Below are positions 6,300 through 10,560 of a stretch of DNA of 10,560 nt, piece by piece. The position numbers and the translations under genes are program-made. Positions within the stretch are counted from its first letter, which is position 1; the number at the start of each line of letters is the position of its first letter. The notes under the pieces were generated by a model, which worked only from the letters and a program-made list of their open reading frames with translations, did no database searches and was not told the origin of the DNA. This stretch comes from Rhodospirillales bacterium (lineage in GTDB: Bacteria; Pseudomonadota; Alphaproteobacteria; Acetobacterales; Acetobacteraceae). The DNA lies in the NCBI GenBank assembly GCA_025352915.1, contig JANXSA010000138.1:1-10560 (forward strand), written 5' to 3'.

Positions 6300-6377
6300 G
6301 GATGAAAGTTTTTTGGTTCTTTTTTTCAAAAAAGAACAAGCACTTCTTTTTGAAAAAAGAAGCAAAAACTTTCATCC
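6300..6377. repeat. AT-rich nested palindromic element, copy B (78 bp, complete)
   Basis: The outer arms GGATGAAAGTTTTT (6300-6313) and AAAAACTTTCATCC (6364-6377) are a perfect 14-bp inverted repeat. Inside are two hairpins: GTTCTTTTTT / AAAAAAGAAC (6316-6325 / 6328-6337) and CTTCTTTTT / AAAAAGAAG (6343-6351 / 6354-6362), separated by AAGCA. The whole left half is also nearly the reverse complement of the right half, apart from 1-nt indels and one mismatch. It can therefore fold as one long hairpin or as a three-way junction. It has no stops in one frame on each strand, which creates false N-terminal extensions of both flanking genes. Confidence 0.85.
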
Positions 6378-6414
6378 ATTTAGAGCGTGGCTTGATGATG
6401 GGGCGGGTGCGTGC

Positions 6415-6419
6415 GAGGA
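6415..6419 (+). promoter_or_regulatory. Shine-Dalgarno fixing the dehydratase start
   Basis: GAGGA 8 nt before ATG 6428. It favours this start over the in-frame ATGs at 6302, 6395 and 6398, the first of which lies inside the palindromic element. Confidence 0.65.
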
Positions 6420-6427
6420 ATCAGGGT

Positions 6428-7372
6428 ATGATCGTGAACCGTGACAGCATTGCCACCGCCGCCGCCCGGATTGGCCCCTATGTGCGCCGCACGCCAGTGC
6501 TGGAGGTGCTGGAGGGGGAGTTGGGGCAGGCATTCACGATGGTGCTGAAGCTGGAGCTGCTCCAGCACGCCGGCAGCTTCAAGCCGCGCGGGGCGTTCAA
6601 CCGCATCCTGTCGGCGCGGCTGGCCGGCGAGTTGCCGGCAGCCGGGGTGATCGCGGCGTCGGGCGGCAATCATGGCGCGGCGGTGGCCTATGCGGCGAAG
6701 GTGCTGGGCTTGAAGGCCGAGATCTTCGTGCCGCAGAACACGCCGGCCACCAAGATCGCCCGCATCGAGAGTTTCGGGGCCAAGCTGGTGCGCGGCGGCA
6801 AGGCCTATGCCGAGGCGCTGGCGGCCAGCCGGGTGCGCCAGGCCAAGACCGGGGCGATGGAAGTGCATGCCTATGACCACGAAGCCGTGCTGTCCGGGCA
6901 GGGGACGGTGGCCAAGGAGTTCCTGGAGGATGCGCCGGACCTGACGCATTTGATGGTGGCCACGGGCGGCGGCGGGCTGATCGGCGGGATGGCGGCCTGG
7001 GCGGCCGGGTGGACCGAGGTCGTCAGCGTGGAGCCGAGCGGCTGTCCGGGGCTGTATAATGCGCTGGCGGCGGGCAAGCCGGTGGTCTCCCCGGTGGGCG
7101 GGGTGGCGGCCGATGCGCTGGGGGCGCGTCAGGTGGGCAGCATCATGTTCCCGATCGCGCAGGCGCATGTGGCGCATGCGGTGCTGGTGGAGGATGACGA
7201 TATTCGCGCGGCACAGCGCCTGTTGTGGGACCGTTTCCGGCTGATCGCCGAGCCTGGCGGGGCGACCGCGTTGGCGGCGATCCTGTCGGGCGCCTTCGTG
7301 CCGCCGCCAGGGTCGCGGGTGGGCGTATTGGTCTGCGGGTCGAATACCGACCCGGCGGAGGTAACGGGGTGA
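6428..7372 (+). CDS. PLP-dependent threonine/serine dehydratase-like enzyme
   Basis: A 314-residue fold-type II PLP enzyme, most like catabolic threonine/serine dehydratases (threonine ammonia-lyase without the ACT regulatory domain), which convert Thr or Ser to 2-oxobutanoate or pyruvate plus ammonia. Lys52 in HAGSFKPRGAFN is the Schiff-base lysine. SGGNHGAAVAYAA (78-90) binds the substrate carboxylate/PLP ring side, GGGGLIGG (180-187) binds the PLP phosphate, and CGSNTDP (303-309) closes the active site. Length is normal. ATG 6428 is chosen for its GAGGA and because upstream sequence is repeat-derived. The 3' end overlaps the enoyl-CoA hydratase-family gene by 4 nt (GTGA), so the two are coupled. 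Related activities such as serine racemase or hydroxyaspartate dehydratase cannot be excluded. Confidence 0.88.
   Translation: MIVNRDSIATAAARIGPYVRRTPVLEVLEGELGQAFTMVLKLELLQHAGSFKPRGAFNRILSARLAGELPAAGVIAASGGNHGAAVAYAAKVLGLKAEIFVPQNTPATKIARIESFGAKLVRGGKAYAEALAASRVRQAKTGAMEVHAYDHEAVLSGQGTVAKEFLEDAPDLTHLMVATGGGGLIGGMAAWAAGWTEVVSVEPSGCPGLYNALAAGKPVVSPVGGVAADALGARQVGSIMFPIAQAHVAHAVLVEDDDIRAAQRLLWDRFRLIAEPGGATALAAILSGAFVPPPGSRVGVLVCGSNTDPAEVTG
7357..7361 (+). promoter_or_regulatory. Shine-Dalgarno deciding the start of the enoyl-CoA hydratase-family gene
   Basis: GGAGG lies 7 nt before GTG 7369 but 16 nt before ATG 7378. The spacing favours the GTG start that overlaps the preceding stop codon. Confidence 0.65.
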
Positions 7373-8184
7373 GCGTCATGGCCGATCCCGTCCTGTTGGA
7401 AATCGATGCGCGCGGAGTGGCGACGGCGACGCTGAACCGGCCCGAGCGCGGCAATGCCTATGACGAGGAGATGCTGGCGGCGTTCAATGGCGGGCTGGAC
7501 CGGCTGGCGGGGGATGCGCAGGTTCGCGCGCTGGTGCTGCGCGGGGCGGGGAAGCATTTCCAGGCCGGGGCGGATATCCATTGGCTCGGCCGGGCGGCGC
7601 AGTATCCGCCGGATCGCGCCTATGCCGCCTCGCACGCCACCACGCTGGCGATGCAGAAGCTGAACGAGTTTCCGCATCCGACCATCGCCATGGTCAAGGG
7701 CGCGTGCTTCGGCGGCGGGGTTGGGATTGTGTGCTGCGTCGATGTGGCGCTGGCGGCACCGGACGCGCTGTTCGGGATTACCGAGATCCGGGTGGGCGTG
7801 GCGCCGACGCCGATCAGCACGCACATGATCAACGCTATCGGGCTGCGCCAGACGCGGCGCTATGCGCTGACCGGCGAGCGTTTCGGGGCGGCCGAGGCGG
7901 TGCGGATCGGGCTGGTGCATGAGGTGGTGGCCGGCGACATGGAGGCGCGGCTGGCCGAGGTGTTGGACGCCATTTTCCTGGGGGCGCCAGGGGCGATCTC
8001 GGCGACCAAGGACTCCTTTCTCGGCGCCAACGGGCTGAAGCTCGACGCCAGGCAAATGGCGCTGTTATCCCACGAAGGCTGGACCCAACGTTCGTCGCCG
8101 GAAGGCCTGGAAGGCACCGCCGCCTTCCGCGACAAGCGCGTGCCGTCCTGGTACGCCCCGCCACCCGCCCAAACAAATGGCTAA
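7369..8184 (+). CDS. Enoyl-CoA hydratase/isomerase family protein, methylglutaconyl-CoA hydratase-like
   Basis: A 271-residue crotonase-fold protein. The first oxyanion-hole segment is HFQAGADIHWL, the second ACFGGGVGIVCCVDVALAA, and the catalytic glutamate lies in FGITEIRVGVAPTPIS. Classical enoyl-CoA hydratases have a second Glu right after the GGG turn. Here the turn reads GGGVG, as in methylglutaconyl-CoA hydratases of leucine/isovalerate breakdown (LiuC type), to which the segments GADIHWL, IGLRQTRRYALTGERF and AVRIGLVHEVV are also similar. The exact substrate is inferred only. GTG 7369 is preferred over ATG 7378 because of its well-placed GGAGG and the 4-nt coupling to the dehydratase. 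The stop codon (8182-8184) lies inside the left arm of the AT-rich element that follows. Confidence 0.9.
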   Translation: MSVMADPVLLEIDARGVATATLNRPERGNAYDEEMLAAFNGGLDRLAGDAQVRALVLRGAGKHFQAGADIHWLGRAAQYPPDRAYAASHATTLAMQKLNEFPHPTIAMVKGACFGGGVGIVCCVDVALAAPDALFGITEIRVGVAPTPISTHMINAIGLRQTRRYALTGERFGAAEAVRIGLVHEVVAGDMEARLAEVLDAIFLGAPGAISATKDSFLGANGLKLDARQMALLSHEGWTQRSSPEGLEGTAAFRDKRVPSWYAPPPAQTNG

Positions 8185-8250
8185 AAGTTTTTTGGTTCTT
8201 TTTTTCAAAAAAGAACTTCTTTTTGAAAAAAGAAGCAAAAACTTTTTACC
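8179..8250. repeat. AT-rich nested palindromic element, copy C (72 bp)
   Basis: Same architecture as 6300-6377. The outer arms AAAAGTTTTT (8183-8192) and AAAAACTTTT (8237-8246) enclose hairpin 1, GTTCTTTTTT / AAAAAAGAAC (8195-8204 / 8207-8216), and hairpin 2, CTTCTTTTT / AAAAAGAAG (8216-8224 / 8227-8235). The two hairpins abut with no spacer and share C8216. The middle, CAAAAAAGAACTTCTTTTTG, is itself a near-palindrome, so alternative exclusive folds are possible. It starts at the stop codon of the upstream gene and ends 18 bp before the permease ATG. It could act as a terminator or attenuator. Confidence 0.85.
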
Positions 8251-8268
8251 TCCTTGTGCTTCGTCAAG

Positions 8269-9099
8269 ATGACGCGGCGCGGGGAGGGGTTCAAGAATGG
8301 GGCGATTCAGGCGCTGCTGGTGCTGAATGCTGTCGTGATGGTTTATCCGTTGCTGGTCATGTTGTTGTCGGCGTTCAAGACCAATGCCGAGTTGTTTGCC
8401 TCGCCGTTTGCACTGCCGGAGCGTTTTTCCTTCACCAATGCGGCGCGGGTGTGGGGGGAAACCAATTTCGTCGCCTATCTCGGCAATTCCGTGGTGGTCA
8501 CGACGTGTTCGGTGCTGGGCATCCTGGTGACCGGGACGATGGCGGCCTATGCGCTGGCGCGCTACCGGTTTCGGCTGAGTTCGCTGGTGTTTCTGTTTTT
8601 TCTGAGCGGGTTGATGGTGCCGTTGAAGCTGGCGGTGATCCCACTGTTCATCCAGCTCGACGCGCTCGGGCTGATCGACACGCGGGCCGGGCTGGTGTTG
8701 GTGTATGTGGCGATGGGGCTGCCCTCGGCGATCTTTATCCTGACCGGGTTCCTGCGCTCGCTGCCCGGCGAGTTGGAGGAGGCGGCGCGGATGGAGGGGG
8801 CGAGCGAACTGCGGATCATGCTGCTGGTGATGCTGCCGCTGGCGCGCCCGGCGATGGTGATCGCGGCGATCCAGAACGCGGTGCCGATCTGGAACGACTT
8901 CTTCTTTCCGCTGATCTTCATCTCCAGCGAACGCCTCAAGACCCTGCCACAGGGGCTGACCGTGTTCATGGGCGAATACAATACGGATTGGGGCGTGTTG
9001 TTCGCCGGGCTCTCGCTGGCGGCGCTGCCGATCGTGGCGGTTTACATTGTGCTGTCGCGGCATTTCATCGAGGGTATGACGCAAGGCGCGATCAAATAG
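8269..9099 (+). CDS. Orphan carbohydrate ABC transporter permease (MalG family)
   Basis: A 276-residue inner-membrane protein of the binding-protein-dependent transport permease family (MalG/UgpE type). It shows about six hydrophobic segments: about 12-34, 70-97, 104-127, 139-161, 188-215 and 242-262. The cytoplasmic EAA loop that docks on the ATPase reads ELEEAARMEGASELRIMLLVMLPLARPAM (168-196). The C-terminal GMTQGAIK is typical, and the protein is full length with no visible lesion. Its partner MalF-type permease, ATPase and sugar-binding protein are absent. Upstream is the palindromic element and a CoA enzyme; 28 bp downstream begins an amino-acid-binding protein from another transporter class. 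ATG 8269 is chosen; the in-frame TTG at 8254 would add five residues. No good Shine-Dalgarno precedes either. Confidence 0.9.
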   Translation: MTRRGEGFKNGAIQALLVLNAVVMVYPLLVMLLSAFKTNAELFASPFALPERFSFTNAARVWGETNFVAYLGNSVVVTTCSVLGILVTGTMAAYALARYRFRLSSLVFLFFLSGLMVPLKLAVIPLFIQLDALGLIDTRAGLVLVYVAMGLPSAIFILTGFLRSLPGELEEAARMEGASELRIMLLVMLPLARPAMVIAAIQNAVPIWNDFFFPLIFISSERLKTLPQGLTVFMGEYNTDWGVLFAGLSLAALPIVAVYIVLSRHFIEGMTQGAIK

Positions 9100-9127
9100 C
9101 CGCCGGAGAACAGGAAGCGGGGCGGCG

Positions 9128-10147
9128 ATGAAACGGTTTTTGCGGGCATCGGTGTTGGCGCTGGCGTTTGCGGGGTCGCCGGTGTTGGCCCAGGGTTCGG
9201 GTTCGGCGACCATCGATGCCATCGTCAAGCGCGGCGAGGTGCTGTGCGGCACCTCCGGGGTCACGCCCGGGTTTTCGCTGCCCGACAGCCAGGGTGTGAT
9301 GCGGGGGCTGGATGCCGATCGCTGCCGCACCGTGGCGGCCGCCGTCCTGGGCGACGCGCGGCGCACCCGTTTCGTCATCACCACCACGCAGAACCGCTTC
9401 ACCATCCTGCAGGGCGGCGAGATCGACGTGTTGACCCGCGCGGTGACCTGGACGCTGGGGCGCGAGGGCAATCTGGGGCTGAGCTTTGCCGGGATCAATT
9501 TCTATGACGGTACCGGGTTCCTGGTGAAGGCAACCAGCGGCATTACCTCGGCGCGGCAGCTCGACGGGGCCGCGGTCTGTGTGGCGCCGGGGTCGTCCAC
9601 CGAGCTGGCGGTGGCTGATTACTTCCGGCAGCACAATATGAAATTCAATCCGGTGCTGATCCAGGATACCGCGGAGATTCGCGGCGCCTATCTGGCCGGG
9701 CGCTGCGACACCTATTCCACCGACGCATCCGGCCTGGCCGGCTATCGCTTCATCCAGGGCGACCGGGCGGGCGAGCACGTCTTGTTGCCCGAGGTGGTCA
9801 GCAAGGAGCCGCTGGGGGTGATGGTGCGCAAGGGCGATGCCAAGTTCTTCGACCTGGTGCGCTGGACGATGTTCGTCGGGCTGATTGCCGAGGAGCACGG
9901 GCTGACGCAGGCCAATGTCGACCAGGCGCTTGCCAGCAACGTGCCGGAAATCCGCCGCCTGCTGGGGCTGGAGGGTGATATGGGGCGGGCGTTGGGGGTG
10001 GATAACCGCTTCGGCTACCACATCATCAAGCAAGTCGGCAGCTACGCTGACATGTGGCAGCGCAACATCGTGCCGGTCGGCATTCCGCGCGGGCTCAACC
10101 GGCTGTGGAACCAGGGCGGCCTGCATTACGCGCCGCCGCTTCGTTGA
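9128..10147 (+). CDS. General L-amino-acid ABC transporter periplasmic binding protein (AapJ-like), copy 1
   Basis: A 339-residue periplasmic binding protein of the AapJ/BztA group, which delivers amino acids to an AapQMP-type permease. A signal peptide is clear: KRF, a hydrophobic stretch, then cleavage probably after SPVLA (about residue 21). Family landmarks are TIDAIVKRGEVLCGTSG, FSLPDSQGVMRGLDADRCRTVAAAVLGD, NRFTILQGGEIDVLTRAVTWTLGRE, INFYDGTGFLVK and LLGLEGDMGRALGVDNRFGYHIIKQVGSYADMW. Length matches full AapJ. AGGAAG at 9112-9117 lies 10 nt before ATG 9128. It follows the sugar permease by 28 bp and precedes a second, 72%-identical copy (57 of 79 residues compared by eye). Many of its codons end in G, unlike the C-ending codons of copy 2. 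No permease or ATPase for it is in the window. Confidence 0.93.
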   Translation: MKRFLRASVLALAFAGSPVLAQGSGSATIDAIVKRGEVLCGTSGVTPGFSLPDSQGVMRGLDADRCRTVAAAVLGDARRTRFVITTTQNRFTILQGGEIDVLTRAVTWTLGREGNLGLSFAGINFYDGTGFLVKATSGITSARQLDGAAVCVAPGSSTELAVADYFRQHNMKFNPVLIQDTAEIRGAYLAGRCDTYSTDASGLAGYRFIQGDRAGEHVLLPEVVSKEPLGVMVRKGDAKFFDLVRWTMFVGLIAEEHGLTQANVDQALASNVPEIRRLLGLEGDMGRALGVDNRFGYHIIKQVGSYADMWQRNIVPVGIPRGLNRLWNQGGLHYAPPLR

Positions 10148-10251
10148 GCCAGCAATGCGCCCTGCGCAACGCAGCTATTGATCTTGTCGTCGACCAACGC
10201 CATTAAAGCGCCATCGGCGGTGCGATGCCGCCTCAACCAGGGAGCTTCCCC

Positions 10252-10560
10252 ATGATGCGTATGACCGCGGGCGCCATGATCGCCGGCGCCTTCCTTACCG
10301 TTGCCAGCGTCGGCGTCCAGGCCCAAGGCACCGGCTCGGCCACCATCGACGCCATCGTCAAGCGCGGCGAACTGAACTGCGGCACCGCCGGCAACTCGCC
10401 GATGTTCTCGCTGCCGGACAGCCAGGGCGTGATGCGCGGCATCGATGTCGATGCCTGCCGCGCGGTGGCTGCCGCCATCCTGGGCGACGCCAAGAAGGTG
10501 AAGTTCATCCCGACAACCGCGCAGAACCGCTTCACCGCGCTGCAGTCGGGCGAAGTGGAC
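10252..10560 (+). CDS. aapJ: General L-amino-acid ABC transporter binding protein (AapJ-like), copy 2 (3' end beyond window)
   Basis: The first 103 codons of a second AapJ-like protein. The N-terminus is a signal peptide (MMRMTAGAMIAGAFLTVASV, then GVQAQG) with likely cleavage after VQA. The mature part begins GTGSATIDAIVKRGELNCGTAG and continues FSLPDSQGVMRGIDVDACRAVAAAILGD, then QNRFTALQSGEVD, matching copy 1 and the AapJ family. AGGGAG at 10239-10244 lies 7 nt before ATG 10252, a strong site; ATG 10255 and 10261 are in-frame alternatives. Many codons end in C, suggesting a well-expressed gene. The family's AapQMP genes would be expected just beyond the window edge. The frame is open to the last base. 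Confidence 0.9.
   Translation, partial: MMRMTAGAMIAGAFLTVASVGVQAQGTGSATIDAIVKRGELNCGTAGNSPMFSLPDSQGVMRGIDVDACRAVAAAILGDAKKVKFIPTTAQNRFTALQSGEVD

Larger units (their letters stand above)
6228..6427. promoter_or_regulatory. Divergent intergenic region between hprK and the dehydratase gene
   Basis: About 200 bp between two outward-reading gene blocks; promoters for both must lie here or overlap the flanks. The centre is occupied by the AT-rich palindromic element (6300-6377). I could not find a convincing -35/-10 pair on either strand: TTGAAA at 6350-6355 has no good -10 partner at 16-18 bp. No known operator was recognised. Confidence 0.4.

Noticed and set aside
6350..6378. Promoter built on TTGAAA in element B (and the same string in element C at 8223-8228)
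   Set aside because: The -35-like hexamer arises from the hairpin itself and no acceptable -10 lies 16-18 bp downstream in either copy.
8065..9498. 477-codon minus-strand open frame over the permease and binding-protein genes
   Set aside because: Arg/Gln/His/Pro-rich translation with no family resemblance; the opposite strand carries complete, recognisable genes.
10178..10206. Promoter for binding-protein copy 2: TTGATC, 17 bp, CATTAA
   Set aside because: Spacing is right but the -10 matches consensus at only three positions; too weak to list as a feature without transcript data.

Overview
The window is GC-rich and its proteins look alphaproteobacterial, most likely Rhodospirillales/Acetobacteraceae. 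This is inferred from three things: a short HprK next to RapZ and an incomplete phosphotransferase system (PTS), the general L-amino-acid (AapJ-type) binding proteins, and the AT-rich and GC-rich palindromic repeats scattered between genes. No rRNA, tRNA, CRISPR array or complete insertion sequence was found. No stretch over about 200 bp lacks a gene.

Layout. At 1-51 (minus) is the first 17 codons of a gene leaving the window, possibly a transposase. At 232-2055 (minus) two LLM-class (luciferase-like) flavin/F420 oxidoreductase genes form a two-gene unit; the upstream gene is bracketed by two identical 37-bp GC-rich hairpin repeats. At 2168-6227 (minus) is a five-gene block in transcription order hprK, rapZ, EIIA (mannose family), HPr, enzyme I. 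Four of its five genes overlap a neighbour. No PTS permease is present, so this is a regulatory phosphorelay: EI takes phosphate from PEP, passes it to HPr and then to EIIA, while the HprK domain can act on the serine of HPr. At 6428-8184 (plus) a threonine/serine dehydratase-like PLP enzyme overlaps an enoyl-CoA hydratase-family gene, suggesting amino-acid or branched-chain acyl-CoA catabolism. At 8269-9099 (plus) is a lone MalG-type sugar ABC permease without its partners. From 9128 to the end (plus) are two tandem AapJ-like amino-acid-binding protein genes, the second cut by the window edge.

The most unusual structure is a family of AT-rich elements at 2114-2171, 6300-6377 and 8179-8250, standing out in a GC-rich background. 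The two full copies are nested palindromes: long inverted arms, each of which folds into its own hairpin. All three sit exactly at joins between gene blocks. Other points worth attention are a RapZ whose P-loop has lost both the Lys and the Ser/Thr, an EIIA gene forced to use TTG with no visible Shine-Dalgarno beside a 17-bp-phased 7-mer, the orphan permease, and the contrasting wobble-base use of the tandem binding-protein genes.
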